The notes under the pieces are model-generated. The model was not told the origin of the DNA and searched no databases. It saw only the letters and a program-made list of their open reading frames with translations. Positions 1 to 11,759 of a DNA stretch of 64,000 bases are shown piece after piece (position 1 is the stretch's first letter; each line of letters begins with the position of its first letter). This stretch comes from Macrotrachela quadricornifera (taxonomy: Eukaryota > Rotifera > Eurotatoria > Philodinida > Philodinidae). A program made the translations under genes and the position numbers. The stretch covers positions 59,595 through 123,594 of the forward strand of contig JAJEKB010019319.1 of NCBI GenBank assembly GCA_022393335.1, given 5' to 3'.

Positions 1-360
1 TTTAAAGGGTATCTTGAGGTACTATAAGTAAATTTCTGAGGGCTATATTCTGGCACTATAGGTCACATTTTGACGGCTATCTTGGAGTACCTTAGGTAAT
101 TTTTTGAGTGCTATCACAGCGTACCATTGGTAACTTTTTGAAGGCTATCTCGGACTATTGTTAGTAACTTTTCAACGACTATCTTCGAATACTATTAGTA
201 ATTTTTTGACGGCTATCTCAGGACTAATACGTGCAACTTTTTGAGACCTATCAGACAGTATGTCTCGTAACTACTTAAGACTGTTTGGTTGCGGAATTGA
301 TAATTTTTTAAAACTATTTTTGGGTGCTATCTCTACCTTCCTATAAGTTGACTAAGCATA
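1..360. repeat. Degenerate ~40-bp tandem repeat
   Basis: Successive units of about 40 bp follow the pattern ggctatct-(variable)-actattagtaacttttt. At least seven diverged copies can be read by eye. No reading frame persists across the units. The array begins before the window, so its true length is unknown. Confidence 0.7.
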
Positions 361-599
361 GTTCATACAAGGCTTATTTGAGTTAGCAAATTCTAAAAAA
401 ATTGATGTTTTATCGAATTTTTAAGATTTGATACTGTTATATAAGACGATTTTAAGTGTTGTGGCATGAAAATTGTTTGGTAATTTTCATGTACGACCTT
501 CCTAAGTGCTAAAAATTGAAGAGAGTTTTGAAGTTTTACTATGAAACAGTTTAGAAGTTTCATGCACCGTGTATTGAAATTTTGGTAACTTTGCATCTT

Positions 600-1580
600 T
601 TGCTCAAAATCGCTGACAGTTTCGGAAAAAAACTAAAAGCACCGTATATCTTACATGAATCAATCGAACGCTTCGTATAATATTATAAGGTTCGACATAA
701 ATTAAGCGAAATTGTTCGTAGTTTCATAAATGATATAATGGTTCGGTAGACGTGTTACGAAGTCACGAACAACTTCGTAAATATTGCAAAGCTTCCGCCC
801 ATATTTTACGAAATCTTTGATAGTTTCAAAGGCCATATAATAGTTTGGTATATTCTATACGAAGCCATTAACAGCTGCGCCAATTATCTGAAGGTTCAGT
901 ACACACGTTACGAAGCCGTCGACAGTTTCGTAGGGCATCTAAAGGATACGTATAAGTTTTACAAAATCATTCATAATTTTGTAAGCGTTCTAATAGTTCC
1001 GCACATATTGTACGAAACTAGCCATGGTTCCATAAATGATAAACCAAACCATTATATCATTGACAAAACTATGAACAGTTTCGTGCAATATACGCTGAAC
1101 CTTTTGATACTTTACGAAACTTTCGATAGATTCGTATAAGGTATACGGAACCTTTAATTGTTTCACGAAACTATCATTGGCTCCGTAAAATATGAAACGG
1201 TTCAGCGTACATTGTACGAAACTGCTCATAGTTTTGTAAATGATGTGTTGGTTCGGTATGTCTTTTACGAAGCCATGTCTAGTTTCGTACAACGTATCTA
1301 GAACTATTAGAGCATTTACGAAACTATGACTGGTTTCGTAGAATATATACGGAACGTTTAAACACTATGCGAAACCGTCAACAGCTTTGTACAAAAGATA
1401 CGAAACTATCGAAGGTTCAGTACGTGGTGCGTAGAACTTCTAGAGGGTTTCGCGAACAAACTTCGGAACCTTCTGCAATTTTCGGAACTTAAAAAAGTTC
1501 TTTATAATAATTACGAAACGATTTGTATGCCACGAAACTTAAAATTGTTTCGTAAAACTGTGCCAAACCTTTAAAGTTCA
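600..1580. repeat. Degenerate array of short palindromes (acgaaac / gtttcgt)
   Basis: The words acgaaact and agtttcgta alternate every 25-40 bp, separated by variable AT-rich spacers containing ggttcggta or ggttcagta. Each pair forms a small inverted repeat. Apparent ORFs here (for example at 990-1292 on the minus strand) are only translations of the repeat. Confidence 0.65.
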
Positions 1581-1639
1581 GTACACTTCCTATTTTTTTT
1601 ACAGTGTAGGGTCTAGAAACGGGAATTCATCTTACTGCG

Positions 1640-1775
1640 TGTATTGCTTTTGTCGGTAACAAGGCACAAATGATCATTTTTTTGGTACAAATGACCATTT
1701 TTTTGGCACAACGGGCCCCTTTTTTTGGTACCAATGACCTCGTAACTATGGCACGAATGACCACGTATCTGTACT
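1640..1775. repeat. Short tandem repeat, ~30-bp units
   Basis: Four or five units built on ggcacaaatgaccatttttt are visible. The minus-strand ORF covering this stretch is the translated repeat and shows no other protein signal. Confidence 0.6.
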
Positions 1776-1809
1776 ATTAAAAAATGATAATGAAAGTACA
1801 GCAACAATC

Positions 1810-3480
1810 AGCAGTTAACTACAATAAACGAAATATATCATTTTGATACAGCTGATTATTCTGAAGCTGCGTACATTAAAAAATGATAAATAGATAATAA
1901 TGTTTGAATTAGGTAACAAGTAAAAATTTTCAGGGCATGAGAAGCATTTTTACGAAGATGTATATTTTACGGTGGATCGATTATTTATCTGCGCATTATA
2001 TTTAAATTGTATATATTTATTAATGGTACAGAATATTTGCGAAAATATAATTTTCATTCTTTAATATCGTGTTATTTAAATAGTATAATATTAATTTATT
2101 TATATTAAAAAGGCGCTAAGTTAAATATTTGAAATATTTCATAGTAATATCTATATTATTATTTTATTCAATAAATATAAATCAGAATGTAAATCCAATT
2201 TTATTCTTGATATGGAGAAGATGAAAGTAATATTAATAACAATAAAAAAAATAGAATGTTCGTATACACAGAATCTTATTAACACTTCGAAAAAAATGTT
2301 GATCTATTTTTTATATAATATGTCATTCTTCACCATCAACAAATATTATTAGTACATATATGAAAAAATTAACGATATATCCGAACGTCATGTGCGACAA
2401 TTAAGAAAAGCAATGTCAGGGAAAAAGATCTTCAAAGAGTACGCATTTATAATTCGATGATTTTAAAACTTTAGGAAATTGTATTATTGTAAAATATATT
2501 TATTTAATGTGTCAGTTTAGTTTTCTCTTATAGTAATATAGATAATATAGTTCAAAATTAGTTTCAATGTGTAATTATAGAGATATTTGGTGTTGCGTTA
2601 AATATTTTGAATCAAAATTTGATGCTAACGAACTAGTGTATGCGAACATATGCATTCATTAACATTCAGTCTTTTAAATAACGTAAATTCAGAAGAAGAG
2701 TATGTAAAGATAATAAACAAATCAGGAAGCGAATTATCTGCAGAGAATAAATATCAACCGGTTTTATATTCTGAAATGAATGATATTATTTTGATGCTAT
2801 CGAAATGTCAGCGAATCTGACGCATTAACACATTTATCGATACTTTGCTCGTCTTAATATTGTAAGTGGCTACGCGATAAATCATACATGATAAATCTAC
2901 TAATGTAGTGTCTGACTGTTTTTAATTATTTTAATGAGTAAAATATTTACAGTGACTGCAAAAAATATTAGACTAATCTCGCCATAAGAATAAAGATAAT
3001 ATAAAAATTAAAAAAGATGGTACTACTAAATGCTAGTTGTTTGGGAATGTAGACTTCAGTTTATATATTACTTCTAGTTTATTAACTAATAATGATTGAA
3101 ATAAATGTCTGTTAAACATGTGTCAGATTTGCGAAAAGTATTTAATTTTAAATATATAAACATACTTTTATGCATAGCTGTAATTTTAAGATGATGTGTT
3201 AATTAGTTTATGACGAACTAAGATATACTTTCAGCCGTTTTTTATGGAAAAGAAAATGACCTATTATACAGAAGATAAAATGATTTCATATAAAATCACT
3301 GTGATATCTGTTTTTTCTGTAAGTGACATTGATCAACTCTCATTCATATCTAAATACAGTGATATTCAAACGTAAACCGCGACAGTCTAGGGCCAAGTGA
3401 ATCGAGTTTCGATGAACGTTACTTGTTTTCTTATAAATAATAAAAATACTTACAAGAAAAAATGATTATATATTATTTAT
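1810..3480. other. AT-rich stretch without recognisable gene
   Basis: This stretch is very AT-rich with stop codons in all frames. I see no conserved domain, tRNA or long repeat. Near 3385-3430 there is a weak match to the sequence at 5840-5890 (shared ending cgttacttgt), probably two copies of the 3' part of a dispersed repeat. Confidence 0.5.
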
Positions 3481-3483
3481 TTG

Positions 3484-3665
3484 TTCCCTCGACTGTAGGG
3501 AGGGTCATATGACAAAAAATAGTTTGTCTGTCTGTCTGTTTGTGTCAGGGTCAAAAAAACATCATATAGAATGGGTTCAAAGGTCAAAAATACATCATAT
3601 TTCCTCGACTGCATAGAGGGTTATATGAACAAAATAGTTTGGCTGCTTGCTTGTCGTCAGGGTCA
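3484..3665 (+). repeat. Dispersed repeat with CCCTCGACTG head, two copies
   Basis: Two adjacent copies start near 3484 and 3600. Each has a ccctcgactg-like head, an agggagggtcatatga block, and then a gtttgtctgtctgtctg-type run followed by cagggtcaaa. The same block recurs near 4512 and 5077 and, inverted, near 8876. The TGTCTGTCTG run after a conserved 5' tip resembles non-autonomous Helitron-like 5' ends, but no CTRR hairpin end was paired with certainty. Confidence 0.55.
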
Positions 3666-4511
3666 AAGGTTAAAAAAGCATGTTCTTAGAAAAATCGATA
3701 AAACAATCACACTTCACGGTCAACTCAACGCTTAACGTATGATCAAAGGTTTTCTTGTTTGGGGAATCGAATGCACTATTAGTTTTTCAATTTTTTCGAA
3801 TAAATTTTTTTTGCTAAAAAATGCTTTTTTGAAGAGAATAACGGTCTTCTATAAAGTTTGACCAAAGGTAATCGTGGTCGGGGAATCGAATGACACGCTC
3901 GGTTTTTTTATGATTTTGGAAAATTTTACTGCGAAATGTATTTTCTTTTTAAAAATGGTGATTCTTTATAAAGTTTGACGAAAAATTGACTAGATCAAGA
4001 AATCGATCGATAGCATTAGTTTTTGTAAAAATTTTGATAGGAATTTTTGACTGTAGAAGGTTTTTGTAAAGGGAATATCGATTTGTTTCCTGGATGAAAG
4101 TAGGGATTATATAGAATAAAATAAGTTTATTGTTTTATAGGTATGCTTGTTTCTAAAGTTTGTCGGTATGTTTGTGTCTTCATCCCAATCGGAAAATGGT
4201 GTCCCCTAGATTAATATTTAAAACTTGTGATATTCTATAAAAAAACTGTATGAAGGGTTATCGAAGGTATAGAATTGGAATTTCGAGTCAAATGTGAGGT
4301 TAAGAATGAGAAAATGAGTAATTTATAGATTTTTTGGTATTTTTCTTAAAAAATTTGATTCAAGCTAAGCGAAAATCGATAAATCAAGACTGAATGGCTG
4401 TTACCAAATAATTAATAATAAATAATATAAACTGTGTGCAGTGAAAAGTCACCAAATATAATTTGCTAGGAGAAACCCAAATCTGAGGTTAGTTTTTCAA
4501 TATTGTTAGTT

Positions 4512-4580
4512 ATTCCCTCGACTGAAAGGAGGGTAATACGAAAAAATGAAAATGTGTTTGTGGGTTTGTCGTGGGTCAGA
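4512..4580 (+). repeat. Copy of CCCTCGACTG dispersed repeat
   Basis: Contains tccctcgactgaaaggaggg followed by a gtttgtgggtttgtcgt-like tract, matching the copies at 3484 and 5077. Confidence 0.5.
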
Positions 4581-5076
4581 AAAACATCCTTTTACCGGAT
4601 GACTCATAGGGGTCAACAAAACATCTTAACCCCGGCTCTCATATAAGGGTTATAGGAACATCACTTCCTTGGATAGTATGTAGGAGACAAAGGAATTGGT
4701 GGTAGTTGTTGGTATGGTCTAGTGGTGAAGAACATGATCGCTCTTTTACCTTTAGTTCATTTGAGTAATGTAGGGAAAATTGTACTAGTCTATTCCAAAA
4801 GATTGTTGGGGCTGTTGCGAGTGACTTTTAACAAAGAAAAAGAAGCTCTAGCTTCGTTCATTCTTAACCACATTCGATGTGGTCGGTTATTTTTCTCTCG
4901 GCACTCGGAGAAATATTTTTACAATGAGAATGATGGCCGCACAGTATACACGGCGCTTTTGTAATTCGAAAACATTTCCTGTACGTGGGTAGAGGAGCTG
5001 TTTATCAGATGGAAAGGGTAAGGTTAACAGTCTAGAAGAAAGTTTACATGATCAAGAGCTGCAGTGGTATCAATTG

Positions 5077-5160
5077 TTCCCTCGACTGAATGGAGGGTCA
5101 TATGAAAAAAAATTTTGTGTGTGTATGTATGTTTGTGCCAGGGTCAAAAAAACATAGGCT
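5077..5160 (+). repeat. Copy of CCCTCGACTG dispersed repeat
   Basis: Contains tccctcgactgaatggaggg, then tcatatgaaaa and a tgtgtgtatgtatgtttgtg tract followed by cagggtcaaaaaaac. A plausible matching 3' part ends near 5885 (tcagtcgaggg, then cgttacttgt), so an element of about 0.8 kb is possible. Confidence 0.5.
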
Positions 5161-6220
5161 TAGCTTGGTCTCAGCAATCAAAAAAGATTGACCTATTCTA
5201 ACTCAAGGGTAAAAAAGATGTATTTTAAATAAAAACTTAAGGTTTGCAAGAAGAGATGTTATTGAATCCGTCATCACCCTCTTGTTAGCAGTTTATGCAG
5301 TCCATGTAATTGACGTGTGTTTCGTTTATAAACCTGACATTTCCAGAAATTATTTGCAGCAAGAACATGGGATAGTGAATGAGTTAGATCTACACAGTTG
5401 ATGTAGACGAGCAGTCAGGAGTGGCGGACCAAAGGGACGCCGACGACTGACTGCGAGCAATTTTTAATGGAAGATATCAAAAAGCTTATCCAGAGAACTG
5501 TTGAGTTCAGCTATTATCAAAAATATTTGTGAATGAAACGATTGTACAATTCTTTGGAAGATCTCTTTTAATGAGAAACGTTTTCAAACCTAAAGCTTTG
5601 GAGGAAATAGTCGAAAACATAATGTATGTGACTGATACTAATCCCTAATCAATCCTTCATAAAGATTTTATAAATGTCCTCTGTGATGTGAAGATTAAAA
5701 GCGCTGGCTAATTATCAAAGGCGAGATTAACAGCCTCGCTTTTGAAAATCAAAAAACGTGGTAGGTTTGAGTGAACTAACCGAACCATCAGTGTAAATAT
5801 CAACAATATATCTAACGAAGACATAAAATATGAAAAAGATTCAGTCGAGGGTCAAGCGAGTTGTCCGCAACGAGCGTTACTTGTACATTAAAACTACAAA
5901 TTTGTGTTCACTTGCCAAATTTAAAGAACGATCTATTATTTTATTATCTATTTAAATTCGTCTTAGTTAGCTACTGAAAATGAAGAGTTGTGATCAGTTT
6001 ATTTTTCGATTGATTCCTCCTCTGTAACAAGAAAAAAAATATGCTATTTTGATATTGTTTTTTCAGTCACGTGGACTTCTACCATAGTTGTTAACAAGTA
6101 CGGTTTTTTTTCTTATTTGTGGATCAAAATCACAATGGATACGCTTCATTAATCTCTAGATATAATGATAGTAAGATTAATGTTTATCATGTTTTCTCTT
6201 TCTACCTCACCCTACTCTGA
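5161..6220. other. Noncoding stretch
   Basis: No protein domain is recognisable. Part of it (to about 5885) may be the body of the dispersed repeat that starts at 5077. The remainder leads into the promoter of the small secreted-peptide gene. Confidence 0.4.
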
Positions 6221-6233
6221 CGATTGATACATT

Positions 6234-6240
6234 TATAAAG
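6234..6240 (+). promoter_or_regulatory. TATA box of secreted-peptide gene
   Basis: TATAAAG lies about 98 bp before the start codon of the small secreted Cys-rich protein, in an otherwise featureless AT-rich leader. A start of transcription near 6265-6270 would give a short 5' UTR. Confidence 0.45.
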
Positions 6241-6331
6241 ACAAAAAATAAATACAAAATTATAGTCATTCATTATTTCGTAAACATATTAGCACAATTC
6301 ATCGTCAATCGTCAAACAGCAACAAAATAAA

Positions 6332-6586
6332 ATGGCCTACACCAAGAAATTGTTTTTTACCATGGTGGTGCTTGCAATTTTTATTGCAATTATAGAGGCA
6401 CAACCTCAGTGTTCTTGTACTTCTACTGGTTTTACTTTCAGTGCTGGTAATCATAATTGTCAGCAGTTTGCTGGTGGTAACCGTGGTTCTGTTCCATGTT
6501 CCAATCCATCTGCTACGTGTGTTTCTAATGCTAATAATGCTAATGATTGTGCTAGTTGTTGTTGTTGTCTTAGTTTTGGTGATTAA
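6332..6586 (+). CDS. Small secreted cysteine-rich protein
   Basis: An 84-residue single-exon protein, not assigned to a family. Residues 1-23 form a signal peptide: a basic N-terminus (MAYTKK), a hydrophobic core (LFFTMVVLAIFIAII) and a likely cleavage after EA. The mature ~61 residues are rich in Gly, Asn and Ser and contain ten Cys, spaced C-x-C-x13-C-x12-C-x6-C-x9-C-x2-CCCC, ending LSFGD. The even Cys number fits full disulfide pairing and an extracellular role. A TATA box upstream and AATAAA 69 bp downstream fit a compact transcribed gene. Codon use is T-rich (tgt, ggt, aat). The function is unknown: a secreted defence, adhesive or cuticle peptide are all possible, and no known family is asserted. 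Confidence 0.75.
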   Translation: MAYTKKLFFTMVVLAIFIAIIEAQPQCSCTSTGFTFSAGNHNCQQFAGGNRGSVPCSNPSATCVSNANNANDCASCCCCLSFGD

Positions 6587-6654
6587 ACAGTCAGGTTTGT
6601 CATGTTGGTAGAAGATATCTCAATGATAACTCATCGTACGTTTGTACTTAATTG

Positions 6655-6660
6655 AATAAA
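6655..6660 (+). terminator. Polyadenylation signal
   Basis: AATAAA 69 bp after the stop codon of the small secreted protein gene. Confidence 0.45.
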
Positions 6661-6699
6661 ACTATGAGAAAACGTGTATGGATCAGCATATGCCAATGA

Positions 6700-9130
6700 T
6701 CTTTCACGTTGTCGAAGGTTTTATTTGATCAGTTGTACATTCTCTCTGTGAAATTATCATATTGAGGTCTGTTTTGTTTCAAATGATCTATGAATTCTTT
6801 TCGTTCTAGAAACTTCAACATATACAGAAAATCTAATATATTCAAGCATCTCAATCAAATATCAATCCCATCTTCGAACATTTTCGGCATTTTTTTAGTT
6901 TTTATCTGTAGTTTTTCAGTATTTTACTTCAAATAAATTGTCTTGTCTAGTGCATATATTGATCCAATTTTATGAACAGTGTTACTATAATCTGTGTTCT
7001 TTTTGAGCACTTCAAGCAACAATCCAATGAGAATTAAAAACTAACATATTTGCACAGACAAATTATTATCTAATTTCTTGCTTCTCGCTAATCAACCACA
7101 TTATCAGATAAAAATGCTGAAGGTCAATGAAGTTAGAGAGTTCAGCCGACAAACTTCTGTGCTCTAAATTCCAATTATTAAGTGTCGGCAGTTTTCTAGA
7201 ATGGTATAAACGTCTGCTTATCGTGTCATCAATAAACGAATATAAAAATATTATTTTGATAAAGAACGATAGTCTTATCTATCGAGTCAGCTATGATGAT
7301 TGGCTACGTTTTATAAAGAAAATAAAATACACTACAATATGCAGCGAGAGAATCTCTGTAATCTATGCTTCAAATTTATTTTGTATAAGCACCTCCAGTT
7401 TTTAAAATAGAAGAAATTCTGTGCGAGCAATTTGCGCATGTTAAATATATAATCACTCAAAATTTTGTTCATTTCGAAAACAAAAAGCACGACTGTAAAT
7501 TAAGCAACTTTATATAAATTGTAAAGGTTTTCACACTAGAAATCATTGTATATTTTTATTTTTTAACGTAACATATTACATGACTAAAACTTGATATGCC
7601 AAATGTGACCATTCATTATGGCCTGCCCGTGGAGATCAGCAGTTCCAAAAAATACCCGGAACCGACAGTTTTATCATAATAAATCATATATGTAAGAAGA
7701 AATATTTTTAAAATCGCTATATTTTTTTATCGAGAATCTCTGTGTACATCGTACCACAAATAATCCGATGTTTACAAAGAGTAAAATACAAAATAATATC
7801 ATGAAATGACATATTATAATACAGTTTATCGACGTGGGATTGTTCATCTCACAAGTTCTGAGCAATATCTATTGTATGATTTTCCTTATGTTTTCCATAC
7901 CCAATACAAGGAAAAACACTATTGTCTTCAATGTCCCTTGTGAACTTCTTTGTCGCTGTCCTAGGAAGAAAAAGAGAAGATTTCATTCCTAAGGTTACGT
8001 GAGCTTCTAGTCGTCTCTCAAAGTCTCATAAACTTTTCTGAAGTCTTGATGACCGTAGTTTGTTTTCCCCGGAAGAAACAGCGTAGAGTTTAGACTAACG
8101 GTTGCTGAAATCTTCTAACATTATTGAGGTGTTAACGACGTTCATGGGCCCGCCGAAGTTTTATTGAAGTCTTCAAAATCGTGGCCTTTTCTCTTACTTT
8201 TGAAATATTGGATCATTTAAAAATCTTATGAAGTTTCATAAGTCTGGAAGTGTTCTGAAGCGCAACGAAAGCTAAGGCAATTTGCTGGAGCCTCATCAAT
8301 ATCACAACAGGTCAAAACCAACGTTACCAAATTTCATTTTTTTTAGATTTTTGACATTTATATCCTCTTCTGAAAACAGGAAACGTCCACAAATATTTGT
8401 CATCGATAGAGATCTTTCAGATTGACGAGCAGTAAAAACAAGATTTCTTTTTCTTTCAAAAAAAAGATTGATTGTTACGAAGTTTTGAGAATGCAATTCC
8501 GCAACGCAGTATTTCACAAATAAAGTAACTTCAATGGAAAGAGAAGTAATAGAACTTGATACTGTCTATCTATCATAAAAATTTCGGAGCATTTCCTATT
8601 ATCGGTGAGAAGATAGATGTGATACAGTGCAAAAAAATGAGGTTCCGTAACGCTGGTTTTGCCCAACAGTTTTCTGAAGTCTTGTAAAACTTTTGAAAAT
8701 CATTAAGAACCCCTTGAAGTCTTTCGGAGTCTTTTGTAGATTACTGTTTTCCACGCGAGAAGATTGTATAAGACAACTCTTTCTCCGTCTTTGTTTTCTG
8801 TTTCAACTCTAACAAGTTTCTTGGTTACCATCAAATAAATATCGGTTCCATTTTTTTGAGAACCGCTAATCTCTACATATGACCCTCCCTACAGTCGAAG
8901 GAATAATCTTAATGTTGATTAAAAACAATCTAATATATATTAAGATGAAAAAAGATGATCAATTAGATGAATGAATTCTTATATGTAATGTGTAGGCTTA
9001 TATTGTAAAAGCATTTCTTCATCTCGCAACAACATATATCATATCTATTTTATATAAACAGTTTTTAATTGTAGTAGTAACACTTTTAGAAAGGATCAAT
9101 AAACAATTTAACTTTGACTTTGTCACATAA
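6700..9130. other. Noncoding stretch with one inverted repeat copy
   Basis: No recognisable gene. A 92-codon ORF at 7127-7405 (+) has ordinary composition but no motif, and I do not call it. Between about 8000 and 8760 the word gaagtctt/aagacttc recurs loosely. An inverted copy of the CCCTCGACTG repeat lies near 8876-8912. Confidence 0.4.
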
Positions 9131-9144
9131 ATTCAATTTAATAT

Positions 9145-9534
9145 TCAGTAAAAAGTAATACGTGCTGGGCCATTTACTACGATCAAGAATGATCCTGTTA
9201 CATTTGGAGAAAATGTTGTTACCACCAAAGTATAATTTGTAACGCTGAGTGAAAATTGCAAATAAAACTGTTGATTACCACCATCATCATTATTGAATGT
9301 CAATAAATTATTATATGGATTTGTATCATTAAAATATCGACCGTATAAATAACCGTACATATTTATTTGACTAACACTTGTGAACCTATAAATACCTCTT
9401 TTTGGTATAATGACTCCAATTGCTTCATAATAATATGAATCATTTCCAGTATTAGAATATGGTCGAATAAATACTGAACTACTTATTGTTAAGGAACTTG
9501 AATAATTCGATTTTCTTGTGATATCTAAACAGAT
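9145..9534 (-). CDS. Terminal exon encoding one PPC-like beta-sandwich domain
   Basis: An open exon of about 129 codons starting after a good acceptor (ctgtttag) and ending in TAA. It encodes one copy of the domain found eight times in the gene at 38.8-44.6 kb. Matching landmarks are SVFIRPYSNTG, SYYYEA, GIYRFTSVSQINMYGYLYG, FNNDDGG, then YTLVVTT and GSFLIVVNGPA. The exon starts in the same phase as the domain exons of that gene (two bases complete a split codon). The fold resembles bacterial pre-peptidase C-terminal domains (family inference). No signal-peptide or membrane exon is visible upstream, where a fold-back repeat begins 100 bp away. It may therefore be an orphan exon left by rearrangement. 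Confidence 0.55.
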   Translation of the reverse strand: MCLDITRKSNYSSSLTISSSVFIRPYSNTGNDSYYYEAIGVIIPKRGIYRFTSVSQINMYGYLYGRYFNDTNPYNNLLTFNNDDGGNQQFYLQFSLSVTNYTLVVTTFSPNVTGSFLIVVNGPARITFY

Positions 9535-9624
9535 TGAAAAAAAAATATATAAATATACTTATTTTTCTCATACAACTATTTAATTATTGTTTCTATGGAA
9601 AATATTCTACTTTTTTTTTCCTTA

Positions 9625-10335
9625 AGAGAGGGTTCATGAGACCACCGCCAACATGGGCATATGACGAATTTTAAAAACACGATTTAGTTTCATAAGATGA
9701 AAGATTATGTTTGAAAACCAACAAATCCAAAATTTCAGCTCATTTACATTAATTCTAAAAGAGTTATAACGATAACACTGTGATGTGTCCTTATGGTATT
9801 GAGTGAAAATATTGAAATTTTCATTTTGGTGGTATTTCATCAATTTCTCTTCCAATATTTTTTTGCTAAATATTAGTCAGAAAAATTTAATAACCTATAT
9901 TGTCTATAGGATTGCACAGAAAAATTAAATATCGAATCAATGAATTATCAAAATGAAACTTACAGCATTCAATGCAGTTTTTGATGCTCTTTCAGAATTC
10001 GGAGTCAAAAAAAAATGAGATATCGAGATTCAGTACACCTGAGATGGTGTGAAGAAAATATCTTTATACGCTAGTTGATAGAGCAAAAAATTCTCTATCT
10101 TTTGTGATATTACAATAATAATTACATATAAGTACTGGAAGAAAAATTGATGAAATACTGCCAAAATGTGAATTTCAATATTTTGACTCAATACCATAAG
10201 GACAAATCACAGTGTTATCGTTACAACACTTTTAGAATTAGTGTAAATGAGCTGAAATTTTGGATTTGTTGGTTTTCAAACATGATCTTTCATTTTATAA
10301 AACTAAATCGTGTTTTAAAAATTAGTCATCATTAA
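9625..10335. repeat. Fold-back repeat with ~200-bp arms
   Basis: About 9640-9858 and 10139-10330 are inverted copies of each other, separated by ~280 bp. Shared landmarks read from the arm tips are ggaagaaaaattgatgaaat, cataaggaca, gagctgaaattttggatttg and ctaaatcgtgttt. The same frame stays open in both arms (shared peptide NELKFWICWFSN), although each has substitutions. It could be a MITE or an inverted duplication of an exon. No clear target duplication was found. Confidence 0.6.
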
Positions 10336-11130
10336 AATAAATGTATAAACCTCGGATTCAAATCCGAGTGTTATGTGTACTTCAAAAAGTAAAAAGAATT
10401 AAGAATAAATTGATTTTTATCTAACCGCCTAAAAAATAGTTGTCTTGAATCTATGCTCAGTACTTCGATCTTACCTCATGAACGACTTGATCATTTGAGC
10501 TGGAGAACGTCTCAATTGAACAGAAGATGGGATTTTCGACTTTTCTCACGTGATGCATGACATCCTAGACTTATTTTTCTTCAAGACACATCTCTTGCTA
10601 TTAAATTGTAAGAATAGAAAAAACTGGACAACTAATTTAGTTTAGACCACACTCTAGGCGATCCGATCTAGTAACCATTGACTCTACTCTCAGAGTGATA
10701 TTATATCTTTAGAAATTACAGAAATCGAGTTCAGATTTGTGTCCAGCATGGAAAACTTATATCTAGCAGGATGACGGTCATGTGTAATCTTATGGATCTA
10801 TGATAGATATATGATGCACAGAGACATCAGGATTTTCATAATAACTCACTAATATTAATAGTTATCAATTCGGATTTCTTGCCTTCGATAGTCAGTTTTT
10901 GAGCATTTTGAGACCTTTCTCAGGCAATGTTTCATGAAAAAGACTACAGTTTAATGCAAAACAAATATTAGATTCAGAATCAGCGTTAAAAACTGATTCG
11001 ATTTATATATGTTGTGAATAATTATGAGAAAAATATTTTTTCGAGAAAATAATCCTGTATCCCCCTTCAGGAATGGTCTAATCAATAATGACAATTTTTT
11101 CGATAACTCATCCATTTCTTAACAGACCCT
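10336..11130. other. Noncoding stretch
   Basis: No gene recognised. A tRNA T-arm-like hairpin (cggattcaaatccg) sits near 10350, without the other arms of a tRNA. Confidence 0.4.
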
Positions 11131-11132
11131 TC

Positions 11133-11750
11133 TCATTTTCTTCTCTCGACCGAGATATTGATAGGAGAATTCTGTGCACAAAATTTCATCTCAATTGAAT
11201 ACAATTGTGAAGAGTTATCGTGTAAACGGATGAACACACTGGCCGATTCTAGAGTTACACAAAAAGACTTACTAGTAAATGTGAAATCTACATTGAAACG
11301 ACCTAATCCATACTTAAGCCCAAAAAATATCGATAAAAAGACTACAACTGGGCACACGATCAGACAAGTTAATTTAATGCAAGGCATCTTCGATTTAAGA
11401 TTTTGTCGGATTAAATAATAACGTTGTTGTAGAGTTATTTGTCTATTATTTTTTGGCATTCGTGGAAGTGGTGGTAATTTTATAGAACTATTTTGTACAT
11501 TGTAGGATACTGTAGAATTTCTTCGTTGAGTAGCAAGACGTCTTAAATGATCATTAGGTTGTAGATCATTAATTTGTAACGGTTCTCTAGTAAACGGACT
11601 GGTACCATGTTCTAATATCCATTTAGTAATTGCTTGTCGTTCATAAACATGACCATCTTTAGCAATAACTGGATCACGAAAAAGTTCATATGTTATAGGA
11701 CAAATAAGATCATCATTTTCAATTTCTTTTATACTGATTCTTCGATTCAT
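11133..11750 (-). CDS. Membrane-anchored U-box protein (probable E3 ubiquitin ligase)
   Basis: A 205-residue single-exon ORF. Residues ~12-70 form a U-box: DDLICPITYELFRDPVIAKD, then GHVYERQAITKWI, a TSPFTREPL segment and NDHLRRL. U-boxes bind E2-ubiquitin conjugates with a RING-like fold that needs no zinc. A basic linker (NNRQITLQQRYYLIR) leads to one hydrophobic segment at ~125-145 (IKLTCLIVCPVVVFLSIFFG), then ~60 residues of unknown tail. This suggests a single-pass membrane ligase with the U-box in the cytosol. The first Met, MNRRISIKEIEND, is 12 residues before the domain, as is common in short U-box proteins. No partner gene is adjacent. The U-box call is firm; substrate and membrane are unknown. 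Confidence 0.8.
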   Translation of the reverse strand: MNRRISIKEIENDDLICPITYELFRDPVIAKDGHVYERQAITKWILEHGTSPFTREPLQINDLQPNDHLRRLATQRRNSTVSYNVQNSSIKLPPLPRMPKNNRQITLQQRYYLIRQNLKSKMPCIKLTCLIVCPVVVFLSIFFGLKYGLGRFNVDFTFTSKSFCVTLESASVFIRLHDNSSQLYSIEMKFCAQNSPINISVERRK

Positions 11751-11759
11751 TGTTGATAG

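Noticed and set aside
990..1292. 100-codon minus-strand ORF
   Set aside because: Entirely inside the acgaaac/gtttcgt palindrome field; no protein-like conservation.
4722..4964. 80-codon ORF with a tRNA-like tggtctagtggt word at its start
   Set aside because: No T-arm or acceptor stem follows, so it is not a tRNA, and the ORF shows no motif.
10346..10372. T-arm-like hairpin cggattcaaatccg
   Set aside because: No D-arm, anticodon arm or acceptor stem within tRNA distance.
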